Source: Adiantum capillus-veneris
Taxonomy: Eukaryota; Streptophyta; Polypodiopsida; Polypodiales; Pteridaceae
Direction: 5' to 3'
NCBI GenBank assembly: GCA_014529385.2
Contig: CM043967.1
Span: 86,665,278-86,729,277, forward strand
Length of the DNA: 64,000 nt
Positions 20,609 to 31,798 of the stretch are shown one piece after another (the stretch's first letter is position 1; the number at the start of each line of letters is the position of its first letter). A program made the position numbers and the translations under genes. The notes beneath the pieces were generated by a model. It made no database searches and was not told the DNA's origin. It was given only the letters and a program-made list of their open reading frames with translations.

Positions 20609-22868
20609 GTGGTAGTGTGCCTTTCGAAAGCTCGCTGCTGGTGCCGCCCCCCTCCCTCTCGCCATCGCTGCCCCCCCTGCCCTCGTGCGCCCTTTGCCCT
20701 CACCTGTTGCGCGCAGTCCCCCAGCGCGTCCCTCGTCCCACCCGTTGCCCAACCCGCCCACTGCCCGCTACCCAACCCCGCCCGTCACCTTGTCCATTGC
20801 CCGCCTGTCCTTCGTCGCTGCCCTACCCGCCTGCCGCCCCGCCATTCGCCTCAGCCCGCCAGCCCCACCTCCCAATCCCTCCAGCCCCGCCTTGCATCCC
20901 CGGTGTTCTGCTTGACTGAGCTCGTCATCTTCCTCGACGTACTCGAGCGTAGAAGGCCTCTTCTCGTCAACGACTCTTCGCCTTTTCTTCACAGCAGCAG
21001 ACACAGATGGAGGCTCAAGCTCCGCCACAGAGGGACTCCTTCGAAGTCCCCTCGCCCGACCCCGCTGAGCCCACCATTCGGACTTGCTCTTTCACCGACA
21101 GAGCAAGCAAGCCTAGTCGCAGAGGTAGAGCCCTTGCAGGCGACTTCTGTCACCTGCAAGATTCTCCGCACCAGACCTAGCAGAGGAGAGTTGTGTGACC
21201 TTCTCCAGGCCCGCCTTCTTGGAGGGGTGGGCAAGATCTTGGACATTCAGATCCTCGGACGAGGCTACTATCAGATCGAGTTTGAGACCTCCGAGATAGC
21301 GTCCAAGGTCGTCGCCATGAGCCCCTTGACCATCCGAGCAGTTCGAGCCCACTTTCGACAGTGGAGACATGGTTTTGACCCTACTTCAGATGTTTTGGTA
21401 GAGGAGGCGGACATTTCCATCTCCGTCTGCTTTCTTGGTTTGCGGAGGGAGTACCTACCACTTTTGTTTAGGATAGGCTCAGCGATTAGGACCGTCCTGG
21501 AGACACCTCGCACGGCAGTCTCAGTAGCTGCCAAGGGGGCCGGCATTCCCTCAGTTCGCGTTCTGGTTAGGGACACTCGCACTCTCCCGAAGGTCATGCT
21601 CCTTCCTCGGGTGAGTGGGGGGTTGGTTTAGACAGAGCGTGGAGTATTCGGGCCTCCCGAACCAGTGCTTCATTTGTCGACAGATAGGCCATCTTGCGAA
21701 GGCCTGTGCATGGAGGAGGCCCCGACCTACACCACAGACTCAGTCCCAGCCTGCAAGGGCTGGCCAACAGCCACCACAGGCAGAGACACAGAGCTCACAG
21801 GCAGAGCCACCCTCCAAGCATGGGGCTCAAGCGGAGGAGGGATGGCAGCAGGTTCGTGGTCGATGACAGTGCGACAGCCTGGCACTCAGAGTGGTCCTCA
21901 GGCGCCTGCCCAGCTGTAGTGGGTTCCCACGGGCAACCGATTCGGTCCTCTTGTGCAGGACGAGGTCCCTACTCCAGCACCACCTCAGCTTCACCCTCGA
22001 CAGTCCCTCCTCACCCCGAGTTCCCCGCCTCCTGCTCCCGCCGCCTCTCCCCCTCGCCCCACTACCTTTCCGGTCCCCCCCGTCCCTCTTCTCCCCCACC
22101 GCCCCCTCCCGCTCCAGTTCCTCAGTCGACCCAGGGGACAGGGCCATCTCCGGTTGCTAGGAGATCTCTTGGCAGCGCCTTTTGCCATGAGTCGCTTGGC
22201 GAGAGAGGGACAACCTTTCTTGCGACCCCCTCTACAGGTATAGACGTCTCCCTTTGCAGCAGTCCCTCGTGGTCTAACGAGCTTCGATATTTGGTTCTTT
22301 GCCTACGACTTTACACGTTTTCTTGGTGACTCCTCATCAGACCTTGAGGCAGCCTGCTTCAGGGTTCATGTTCTGTTCCTTGCAGCTAGGGGGATAGAGG
22401 CCTTGGACTCGGTGGTTGGCTTCTCTTTTCCCCTTTGCGGCAGGGACCAGACTGAGTGGACTCTCGACTCAGGGTTAGAGTGGCTGCATACACAGGCCCT
22501 AGAGTTCTCTCACCACATGGGAGACCTAGGAGTTACATACATGCTTCTTACTCTTTGGCCATTGGCCAAGTTTGCGGTGACCCCTTTAGATGCAGCAGGA
22601 TGTAGGCACATTGTGGTTCACTTCTTTGCTGATACGCAGTGCTCGCCATGCTATGTACACATTCATGAGGACTCCTGGACTGAGGAGATTGCTTTACGTA
22701 CGGTTCGGTCTACTTGGGCTTGGGCCAGACACTCTTTGTAGTCACTCCTATCGAGAGGATGCTCGGATGTGCTCTTCTGCCTTCTACTGGCGCCCAAGGA
22801 CCTCCTTATATAGGTGCATCAAATTGGGTGGAGGAGTCATACCAACAGCTCCACGACCCCATAAATGA
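20609..22868 (+). pseudogene. LINE ORF1-like protein: RRM-like/DUF4283-like, CCHC knuckle, Pro-rich, unknown C-terminus
   Basis: A C-rich plus-strand frame shows, in order: a Pro/Cys-rich N-terminal stretch; an RRM-like segment (RGYYQIEFETSEIASKV, then AHFRQWRHGFDP) resembling DUF4283 of plant L1 ORF1 proteins; a knuckle CFICRQIGHLAKAC (about 21670-21715, after a frameshift in the G run near 21620); a Gln/Pro-rich tail with NRFGPLVQDE; and a Pro/Ser-rich stretch. After a stop at 22241-22243 comes a well-formed stretch of about 165 residues (FDIWFFAYDF, EWTLDSGLEW, VVHFFADTQC). A frameshift near 22735 leads to NWVEESYQQLHDP and a stop near 22868. I do not recognise this last part. ORF1 proteins bind LINE RNA. 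No endonuclease or RT follows on this strand. Confidence 0.6.
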
Positions 22869-23059
22869 TTAATTAATTAACAATTGTCCCCATAATTAGG
22901 TACTTCCCCCAAATCAGGTCCACTGACTAGAAAATGATCATGCTGGGTACTAATGGTTGTGCAATCAGGGGGTATGCAACTACTCTAAGTGCTTAGACAT
23001 CTACGGCTTGCTCACAGGCTGACAAGGGTGCCGGAACACTTCCTAGGCTAATCTGAACC

Positions 23060-25000
23060 CTAGACCTGAGATAGCTTGTCCACATGCACAAAGGGTTAGA
23101 TGTGCATGTGACATTAACACTGACAAACCGCCTGGGCAACGAACTTTCCCAATCACTCTCTCATAGAGAGCATAGATGGCCCATATCATCTCTGAGGGTA
23201 TCCCCAAACTCTGAAGCCGTCGAAAGAGCCTCTCCCGTGGGAGTGTGTCAAACGCTTCGCGGAAATCCACAAAGCAGCAGTAAAGCTTCTTCTTCCGCAC
23301 CTTTGTCCCGTCAATGAGGTAGCGCAAAACGAAGACGTGGTCTATGGTGGAGAAGGTCTACCTGAACCCTACCTGGCTAGGAGCCTGTAGGCCCTCAGTC
23401 TCCTATATGAACTAAGCTCAGCCTCAAGAGCTACATCATATAATTTGGCCATTGTATGGCCAATTATGATAGTCCTCTAATTCCCGAGGTCCAAGGTGTC
23501 CCCAGATTTGTGGATTGGCACGATGGTGTGCTGGGTCCACTCCTCTGAGAAGCCCTCCCTATAGCGCGGTTGAATACATGTGCAATCAATGGGGCTATAG
23601 TGGCGGTTGCGTCGATGAGGTGCTCGCTCTGTAATCTTGTATGATGTGAAGACCAGCGGTGCTGTAGACGTTGGATGGCCTTCTTGACCATCTCTGCTGT
23701 GAAGAAAGAGGAACTCATGGGTCGAGGCCCGGGTGGTTGTGGAATCAGAGGCTGGTTTGGTACTTCATAGAGTTTCTCTACATAATCGTGCTATACCTGT
23801 GGGTCCTCAATAGTGGTAGGCGGTCGTGGCTCTCGAAGGGTGCGCCATGTTGTGGCACTGTCCATGCTCATGAATAGGCGGTATAGCTCTAGCTCTTGAG
23901 CCTCGTCAAAAGCTTGTCGTTTTTGGCGTGTGAGTATCTTTATCTGTTGCCTGACCTCTCGGTCAATGATCGCCTCAAGGGTCCGCTACGCACGCAACTG
24001 GCGTTAAAGGTCTCTGCACTCATTATCATACCATCTATTATGTGGCATAGTCCTTGGGGGGGTGTACGGGAAAGAGCTAATGGCCGATGTCTGAAGCTCC
24101 GTGATGCGGACCGTGTCTCAAAGTTACCAGGAACGGGAAACCGGAATGGGAAGGGGAACGGGAACGCGGAACAAAATGCCATTCCTTGTTACGGGTACTC
24201 ACGTTTGAAACACGGAACGGGGATTCGGAACGGGAACTTGGAATGGGAACGGGGAACGGAGACCTGAAAATGGCCATTCCCTATTACTATGCTGTGTCTG
24301 CTGAATCTCTCATGGTAGTTTCCTTTTGTGTGGCGTGCAGTGCCACCGGGTCCTATATGTCATATGTCTCGTACTGGTCGCAACTTGTCCTAGCATTGAA
24401 GTCTCCCATAAGGAAAACTTCTCCCGATGTAGAGTACTCCATGATCTCATCTGATAGGCATGCGTATGGGGATGGTCTGTCCCCCCCCCGCCTCTCCATT
24501 TCTGTAGTAGCAAATGTGGAGCCTGAGGGGGGGGGGAAGTAGCAGAGGGCAATGTAAATGATCCCCTCCCGTGATAGTTCGATGCGAATCCAAAGGTAGC
24601 GGGTCGGCGGGTCCCGTGCTACTATCGGTATCCTGCTCTGGAGTCCCTATCTAAAGAATATAGCCACCCCACCTGACCCTCACGAAGTGTGCTGGCGAGT
24701 ACTCCCTCGATGTGGGGACTCCCATTGAAAGTCGTGGATCCTCGTAAACTCCGTTCTGGGCTCTCATGTGTCTCTGTTAGGAGAATGAGGTCCTGTCGTC
24801 TCATCACCTCCTCAAGTCTGTCTGGGTGTGTCCGTAGATCCCCGTTGCGGTTCCAGACCGCAATGTGGATCTCCTCATGTGTCTCATAGGCTGCGAGTCC
24901 CTATGCAATGGTCTTGCCATCGATGATGACCCTACCATCTCGGTATACCGCCTTCTTCCCTTCCTTGTGAGCTTTTTTGACTCTAGGCATGCATGCATGG
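23060..25000 (-). pseudogene. LINE ORF2: endonuclease and N-terminal reverse transcriptase
   Basis: Endonuclease motifs are in order: IAVWNRNGDLRTHPD, LILLTETHE, GGVAIFF, IYIALCYFPP, then GDFNAR (about 24400). These supply the Asn, Glu and Asp-x-Asn residues expected of APE-like nucleases. The linker crosses the MITE at 24119-24291. The RT N-terminus follows with IAPLIAHVFNRAI, EEWTQ, VPIHKSGD (about 23515), then CCFVDFREAFDTLPRERLF (about 23240-23290) carrying the first catalytic Asp. It ends before the second catalytic block. Numerous stops and frameshifts make it dead. ORF2 nicks target DNA and copies LINE RNA there. Confidence 0.8.
24119..24291. mobile_element. hAT-like MITE (173 bp) inside the LINE
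   Basis: Starts CAAAGTTACCAGGAACGGG and ends CCATTCCCTATTACTATG; the ends are imperfect inverted repeats. Flanks are CCGTGTCT (24111-24118) and CTGTGTCT (24292-24299), an 8-bp duplication with one difference. Removing the insert and one flank restores continuity of the LINE linker frame (RDSADT to RITELQTSA), which supports an insertion. The interior is a run of GGAACGGGAA-type repeats, like the C-rich interior of the MITE at 9531-9677, so both probably belong to related hAT families. Confidence 0.78.
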
Positions 25001-25059
25001 CGGTGGTCTTGTTGCATCTTTGTTAGGTCGTCGTCAAGGTAGAAAGGTGGGCCTTCTAG

Positions 25060-25720
25060 CCCTCTCAAGATGGCCCTCTTTCGGATGAATGAGGTTCGGG
25101 ATTCCGCGAAGGGGAATTGAAGGATGAGGGATCTTTTGTGTTGGTCTTTGCCGGCTCTCCAAGCTTTGGAGAAGGGTAGCTCCTCGTCTTCCTTGTAACC
25201 GAGCTTCGTACATAAGGCTTTCCCATCACTCTCCGGTGTAGATCCCTCCTATTCTTTGATGCCTGTCAGTCGTATATTGAGGCGGCGGGCTTGTGGCATC
25301 TTCTCTTCCTCGACGGTTGTGTGGATGATGAGCGCCTCATCTATTTGGGTTTTCGCTCTCGTCTCTTTTTTGATATTCTTCTTTCTACTTCGAGCCATCC
25401 TTCCTTGGTGGCCTCTAGTTTGTCGTCGATGCTTGCCGTGAGAGCCTGGTGATCTCCTCCTTGAGGGCTTCGTTGGCTTCCGCTTTGATCTCTCCTTCTT
25501 CAAGGGTGAGGGATATGATAGAAGCACGGAAGAGTTCGATTTGCTCCTTCAATTCTTCCATTCCTCTTTCTCCTTCTCTCTCTTCTCCTTCTCCTTCTTC
25601 CATGCTTCCTTCTCCTTGGTCAAGCCTTCGACCTCTTTCTCCAGCTTGTGTAGGCGGTTGGAGATGTCGTTGAGGGTGTCAGCCAAGTAGGCCGTCACCT
25701 TCTCATCGGGCTTGGCGACC
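25060..25720 (-). pseudogene. LINE ORF1 with coiled coil
   Basis: The minus strand encodes an acidic/basic heptad-like region (ISNRLHKLEKEVEGLTKEKE and LKEQIELFRASI), then a basic stretch, then ARRLNIRLTGIKE, which resembles the start of the RNA-binding (Transposase_22-like) domain of L1 ORF1. Frame changes occur near 25560 and 25430. The continuation (QRPTQK, NSPSRNPEPHSSERG-like in shifting frames, to about 25060) is degraded. Its role would be RNA chaperone in the LINE particle. Confidence 0.55.
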
Positions 25721-25786
25721 TCCCTTCGCGTTCTTCGGCCTGCCGACGATTTGGGGGGGGGGGTACCCTCATAAGGGGAGAGTGTG

Positions 25787-25814
25787 TGTGGGTGTGTGTG
25801 TGTGTGTGTGTGTG

Positions 25815-25872
<58 letters not shown>
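25787..25872 (+). repeat. Compound (GT)n-(GA)n microsatellite before the PPR start
   Basis: About 30 bp of GT repeats followed by 56 bp of GA repeats ending directly at the ATG at 25873. The tract is stop-free in the PPR frame from an ATG at 25786, so it could be read as a VCVC...RERE extension. I treat it as 5' untranslated leader. Confidence 0.9.
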
Positions 25873-25877
<5 letters not shown>

Positions 25878-28365
25878 CGCTTTTTTGTTGATCAGACAGA
25901 TTACGGGTGATGCTTTTGTTAGCTCTTTAGAAGCATGGGCAGGAGATTATAATGTCAAAGATGTGCCTAGCGTGATTGAGCGAGGAGGGTATGATCTGGG
26001 TGCTTATTTTTCTTGCGTCCTACAGAAGACGATACGCAACAAAGATTTGAAATATGGAAGGAGAACACATGCAATTATTAGTCTAATTGGGTTTGACACA
26101 GTTGATCTTCTAGGAAGCTTACTAATTCAGATGTTTGCTTCTGGTGGGAGTTTAACAGAAGCTGATCAAGTGTTTAGAAGACTACCAAGGGCAGGCTGCC
26201 TTTCACTGTGTGCCATCATCTGTTCTTACACGAAGTTTGGGCAAGCAATTCAGGCCATCATTCTATTTTTTCGAGCATGTCAGTCAGCTATGGAGCAGGA
26301 TGGACACACTATCGCTGCAGTTTTAAAGGCATGTAGCATTTTAGCAGCTTTGCCAGAGGGCAAGGCAATTCATGGATATATTTTGGAACAGGGCTTTGAT
26401 GCGGATGTTTTCATCATAAATTGTCTAGTATCTTTGTATGCGCAATGTGGTTGCCTTGAGGATGCGTATAGACTTTTTGAAAGATATTCAAGCTTGGAGC
26501 TAGTAACCTGGAGTGTCTTGATTGGTCAGTACACAAAGCTCGGTCGTGGTCATGAAGCTTTACAACTGTACTTGCAAATGTTGCGACAAGGGCCAAGGCC
26601 AGACAATGTGATTTTCACAATAGTGTTCAATGCATGTGCAAGTGTTGCAAGCATTGCGCAAGGGATGCTAGTTCATGACCAATTCATCCAAAATGGTCTC
26701 AGACCAGATTGTCCTTTTGAGAACTCTTTGGTTGACATGTACGCAAAATGTGGAAGCCTTGAAGATGCACGCCACACTTTCTTGACCTCTCAGCATCGGG
26801 ATGTGGTGGCTTGTAGTTCTATGATGAATGGTTTTACCCAGCATGGTCGACCTCAAGAGGCCCTCGAGCTCTTCTGGGAAATGCAAAAGGAGGGTGTGCA
26901 GCCTAATTGTTTCACTCTTGCATGTGCATTGAAAGCATGTTCAGACTCAGGTGACTTATGGCAAGCTAAATTAATCCATGCACACATTGTTTGTTCTTGT
27001 AATGATGTTGATAACTTTGTTAGGAGCACACTTGTAAACTTGTATTCCAAGTGTGGGAGTATTGAAGATGCCCATAATGTCTTTGCAAAATTGGCCACGC
27101 GACGTTCTGTGGACTGGAGTATGATGATATCTGGGTCTGCTATACAGAAGCATGGCCAAGAGACTGTTCATGTCGCCGACTTGATGCAGGAGGAGGGTCT
27201 GAATTTGGATAGAATCTCCTTCACGGACATGCTTAAAGCATGTACAAGGTCCATGATTGCTGAGGCAAAATTGATACATTCACAGATAATCGAGAGCGGT
27301 TTTGAGTGTGACAAATTTGTTGGGGCTTCCTTGATTGATACCTATTCAAGATGCGGAATTGTTGAGGATGCTCGTAGGGTTTTCAACCATCTCTCAGGTA
27401 AAGATGTTGTGATATGGGGAATCATGATGACAGGCTACCTGGAGTCTGGTTTAAGCCAAGAAGTCTTAAATTTAATGCGCGATTTACAGGAGGGTGGAGT
27501 TGTTGAACCGAATCACATTATCATGGTTTCTGCTCTCAAAGCATGCTCTATTCTAGTTGCACTCGATGAGGGGAGGTTGATCCATTGTACTGCGTTGGAA
27601 ACTGGTTGTGAGCTGGATGTGTACGTCGGAAGCTCATTAATCAGCATGTATTCCAAATGTGGGAGTCTTCTTGATGCATGCAAGATGTTCGAACGCTTAC
27701 CCGAGAAAAATGCGGTGATTTGGACAGCCATGATCGGTGGGTGTGCTCATCACAATGAGTATAAATTGGCCCTCCAGTATTTTGAAGGCATGCAGCGTGT
27801 GGGTCTAAAACCCGACGAGCAAGCTTTCATGTGCCTTCTCACAGCATGCAACCATGTGGGCTTAGCAGATGCTTGTCATCTTCATTTAGTGTCTATGGCA
27901 GATGAATTTGGGATTGCTCCAACACTCGATCATTTGAATTGTGTAGCAGATGTTCTTGGGAGGGCAGGCCGTGTGAAAGAGGCCAAAGACCTTCTCGAAA
28001 CAAAGACAAAAGCTGAGAACATGGTAGGTTGGATGTCCCTTCTCAGCCATTCCCAGACTCATGGCAACATCAAGGAAGCACAGAAGTGCTTGGAGCACAT
28101 ATTGGCTTTTGATCGCAAACATGCAGCTGGATATACGCTCATGTCGAAGGTGTATGCCACGGCTGGTATGCAGGAGAATTCTGAGATGTTTCTGGCATTG
28201 AAGGGCATGGCGAATGCGTGGAAGAAGCCCGGGGAGGCATTTATAGAGCTCGACAGCAAGGTGCACGGATTCACGGTTGGGATGCGGACGTCTCCTGAAA
28301 TCCGCGAGAAGTTACAGAGGTTGCACGTCCACATGCAGGCGAGGGGTTACAATATCTTCTGCTGA
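25873..28365 (+). CDS. PLS-class pentatricopeptide repeat protein with E-type C-terminus
   Basis: An intact, intronless frame of 830 codons from ATG 25873 (ATGGCCGCT, after the GA tract) to TGA 28363-28365. An in-frame ATG at 25786 would add 29 low-complexity residues and is less likely. Degenerate repeats recur about every 100 residues, as expected of P-L-S triplets: LYAQCGCLEDAYRLF (about residue 187), MYAKCGSLEDARHTF (287), LYSKCGSIEDAHNVF (388), TYSRCGIVEDARRVF (488), MYSKCGSLLDACKMF (590), and LGRAGRVKEAKDLL (693). The tail (about 700-830) matches E/E+ motifs (GWMSLLSHSQTHGNIKEAQK, FIELDSKVHGF) and ends at ARGYNIFC without a DYW deaminase domain. Such proteins bind specific organelle RNAs, mostly for C-to-U editing, and can recruit a DYW partner in trans. 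The N-terminus is plausible for organelle targeting but not diagnostic. This is the one credible functional host gene here. Confidence 0.93.
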
Positions 28366-29171
28366 GGCTTGCTGGTGCCAGCTATGGCATCTCTAATTTC
28401 TTTCCATCATCTGTTTTTTGTTCAGAGCAGAAGTTAGCGTCCTTATACCACTCCAAAAAGGTGGATATGAATCATCGCTTGCTTGCAGCCGGGAATTTCT
28501 GGGTTTTGAGTGTGGAAGAATATGGTATTATAAAGAAAAAGCTTTGCAAGCCTAGTTTCTCTTTTCTCTAAAAATGACAGTGTGTAGAGGAGGACGTCAA
28601 GCTGCTGATTCGGTTGAAGCTAGGCATGTGGCGGTCTTGTGTGGCCCGTCAGAATATAACTATTGATTGCGGTCTTTCTTCTTAAGGGTGGTGATACTGA
28701 ATGCAGTGGAATGTCTTGAGCCTTCAAGGGGCATGCCCCTTAGTCTGCTGCTGTTGTTTCCTGCTGTGAATCAGGCGATGTTTCTGCGAAGTGGTACATT
28801 AAGTTAATAACAAAGAAGGCGAGCACTTCATCCACTATCAACATGCTTTGGAGCCCCTTGCCTGGCTCAGTGGGGCTGCGTTGACAGCAGACAGTCTCAA
28901 CAAGCAAAAGACTGTGTTGTGGGAGCAATCTGATCTGAATTGTTGGGGGAGACTTCGAATTGCATAGCGATCAATGAACTCTCCGATTGCACAATTTAGG
29001 ACATAAATTAAAAGGTATTCCTAATGGCTTCAAAAAAATTAAAAGATGCTACAAATTCAAAGATTCCACTCAAAAACAAGCAAAATGATGCGTTAATATA
29101 TAGCACGTAACTACAAGCAATGATGAACACATAGATTTGCAACAATATTACCTAAGAAAGATGAATACAAC

Positions 29172-29176
<5 letters not shown>
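28366..29176 (+). other. PPR 3' flank, no other gene seen
   Basis: Probably includes the 3' untranslated region. ATTATAAAG near 28525 is a weak candidate polyadenylation signal. No coding or RNA gene can be supported. Confidence 0.4.

Positions 29177-29216
<40 letters not shown>
29177..29216. repeat. (GA)n microsatellite
   Basis: Uninterrupted GA run of about 40 bp followed by a G-rich stretch. Confidence 0.95.
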
Positions 29217-29219
<3 letters not shown>

Positions 29220-29522
29220 GGGGGGAGGGGAAGGAGCGCAAGGAAAACGCTAAAGAGAAATAAGAAGAAAACGCTATAAAAAAAAAGAGCAAAGAAACAC
29301 CTATTTATATGGATACAAAATGTTTTTTGAATTTTCATGTTCATTTGTTTTTTGACTTTCTACCTTCATTCCTCTTTTGACTTTTCACCTTCATTTGCCT
29401 TTTCATTTCTTAAACTCACCCTTCACTCATGCACTTAATATGTTTTGAAAGAATTTTTATTTTTCTGAGATTGGGGAGACCTAAAGATTGTCGTGGGTCA
29501 ATTTTACATAAGCTCAGCATTA

Positions 29523-29585
29523 GCGTTCGTAGTCCACTGGTCAGGATAATTGCCTTCCAAGACGGGTTTAATTCTTGGCGGACGC
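29523..29585 (+). pseudogene. tRNA-Gly(UCC)-like relic, 63 nt
   Basis: GCGTTCG and CGGACGC can pair as a full 7-bp acceptor stem with one G-U. GTAGTCCACTGGTCAGGATA matches the D-arm/A-box region of plant tRNA-Gly(UCC). TTGCCTTCCAAG carries anticodon TCC and its flanks. About 9 nt of the 3' anticodon stem and variable loop are missing. The T-arm (ACGGGTTTAATTCTTGG) has several C-to-T type changes, so the gene is dead. It could instead be the head of a tRNA-derived SINE, since A and B boxes survive. 29600-30330 has nothing else I can name. Confidence 0.65.
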
Positions 29586-30332
29586 AAATGAACCGTCAAA
29601 CCGTCAGATATCTATTAACACAATATGGCGGAAGGGGGAGCCCTTTACACGTGTCGCAATCTGCGCTTTGAAGGCTAAAGTCCAAAACAAAAACAAACCC
29701 CTTTGCACGCGATAAAGAGGGAGAGAGAGAGGCCGTCGAAGGCGGCCGGCCATACTAGTCTATCTTTAAGATAAATCTAGAATTCTCCAGGTTTTGAAAG
29801 ACTCTGATTATCAATTTGTATTTCAGACGTTCCCACTAGTGTAGTATTTCTGATAAAGGTCCTTCATTTTATAACTATGATCCGCGTTTCCATTTATTTA
29901 AGACAAAAAGTCTTTGCCTTCATTGTAACGTTAGTTCATTGTTGGGAAAGTCCTATTCCTAGACGGCCATGTTTCCTCCTCTAGCTTAGTAAAATTTTTC
30001 GTATTGGCAAGTTCTTTGAACAATTTTCTTGTACTTTTTTTTTCCTGGTTTTCCTTCCCTTTCCCTTACTCTAGGCTATGCTAAGACCACCCTTTCCCGA
30101 CCACTAGTGTAAGGTCGTTGACCATTTTCTTGAGACTTTGCATTTAGGCAATCCCTCGATCTTGACCATCTCTACCGAATCTACGCAAGGTTGGGATTCG
30201 GGAAGGAGCTAGAAGTTAGGAAGTGTTGTACAAGCCAGGCCTCGGGAAATGGAAGGCTAACTATATCCATAACCTGTTCACATCAAAGAAATTTCCCCTT
30301 AATTTTTTTTGCAAGGAGGATTTGAGGCCCGC

Positions 30333-30710
30333 TCAAATTTCAAGATTCTTAGTTGAAAAGTTCAAATTTATGTAGAATTTCCCTTCACAAACACTCCATA
30401 AAACAATTTTCAGAACCCTTGATACAAGCCCTGACTGCCACAATTCTTTGGCAAGCATGCCATCTTGAATTGTAATTACTTGAAGATATTCCCTCTTATG
30501 TGTTTCTTGAGAAATATTCATCACCTTCCTTTGAGCTAAACTTAGAGGTTTTAGCATGCGGACGTCATCGTTCAAGATCACCTTGTTGATACAAGGCATT
30601 GTTTCTTCCTCCAAAATAGCCAAGCCAACTTTGCCAGCATTTTCACACACCGTTTGTTCATCGACGCTACATGAGATAAGTATCGATTGGGAGATCCTCA
30701 AGAGGAGCAC
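30333..30710 (-). other. Unassigned 125-codon open frame
   Basis: Minus-strand ATG-to-stop frame with ordinary amino-acid composition (NKVILNDDVRMLKPLSLAQR). No motif is recognised and the neighbours are non-coding. It could be a chance frame or an eroded exon; I would not call it a gene without a homologue or transcript. Confidence 0.15.
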
Positions 30711-30801
30711 ATTAGTTCACACTTGAACCGTAAGAACATTGTTCTTTGTTTTAGCCCACACATTATGTTCGCATACGATCTAATGTTTTATTATTGAATA
30801 A

Positions 30802-31018
30802 TCTATGCAAGGAGTAGCTCCCCACCAGTTTAGAGAGAGTTCGGGCGACTAAAAGAGAGGAAATGGTAATGCACAATACTTAAAGTGCCAATGTGCAAAA
30901 AGTGTGCGAATCTATGTAAGGAATATCTCCCCACCAGTTTAGAGAGAGTTTGGGCGACTAAAAGAGACGAAATGGTAATGCGCAATACTTAAAGTGCCAC
31001 TGTGCAAAAAGGTTGTGT
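30802..31018 (+). repeat. 109-bp tandem duplication
   Basis: Two adjacent copies beginning TCTATG(C/T)AAGGA at 30802 and 30911. Both contain CTCCCCACCAGTTTAGAGAG and GCGACTAAAAGAGA, with few differences. Function unknown. Confidence 0.85.
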
Positions 31019-31480
31019 GCTGGCACTCACGCTTCTCTGATATCTCTACCTATTAGTCATCGTTGAAGGGAACGAACTGGAAAAGATTGACCAAGTAGCA
31101 ATCCCATCGAGACCACTAGTTCTAGGAAGTTCAGACCTCCCATAATCGTCTAAAGGGAGTCTTGGCCTTTGCATTCATCATGTTTGCCTTGAAATTTTCA
31201 AAAGTCCTACGATGATGACAGGCTCAATGCAAACTTTCCTTTCGCTACAAAATACATCCTATCGTAGTTTCTTTTTTGAGCAAACCCCACGTGATCTCTT
31301 CCACAATCAGATGACCTTTGTGTGTAACGAATGGTGTGACCCTTTTTCTAGGCGAAAGAAAATGAAGGATGAAAATATGCATGCTGGTATCATTGGCTAT
31401 GGTGGATATGTCGTTGTATCATTCATGATAGGATCACAATCAAAGGAATTAGAGAGTGTGATTACACACTAATGTCTAAA

Positions 31481-31483
<3 letters not shown>

Positions 31484-31557
<74 letters not shown>
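31484..31557. repeat. (GA)n microsatellite
   Basis: GA run of about 74 bp. Confidence 0.95.
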
Positions 31558-31561
<4 letters not shown>

Positions 31562-31797
31562 ACCTTGACAAAAACACTAATTGATTAGCTTACTGAAAAG
31601 TTTTCACATAGGTTCCTTTTATGCCTTGAGCGAGGCATTCGGAGCACACACAGAGGGTGACATCACAGATAAGGCAACTACGTAGATATGGGGTAGGTTG
31701 ATTAGCCAACTAAGTCTAGCAGCTAGTCTTGCCAGACAAACTTAACACATGGTGTGCGCATGTGCTTTTTCCAAATAGATTGATGAAGCGGAGAGTG

Positions 31798-31798
<1 letters not shown>

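Larger units (their letters stand above)
22960..25740 (-). mobile_element. L1-type LINE, 3'-truncated in RT and split by a MITE
   Basis: Read from 25740 downward on the minus strand, the element has a coiled-coil ORF1, an APE-type endonuclease, a linker interrupted by a MITE, and the first RT blocks. The sequence stops being recognisable near 23100, before the catalytic YADD box, so the 3' half is lost. 5' truncation is the usual fate of LINEs; loss of the 3' part instead implies a later deletion. The 5' end lies just upstream of the PPR gene in divergent orientation. Confidence 0.82.

Noticed and set aside
20534-21028. Gly/Arg-rich minus-strand frames
   Set aside because: They are the complement of the C-rich ORF1-like region on the plus strand.
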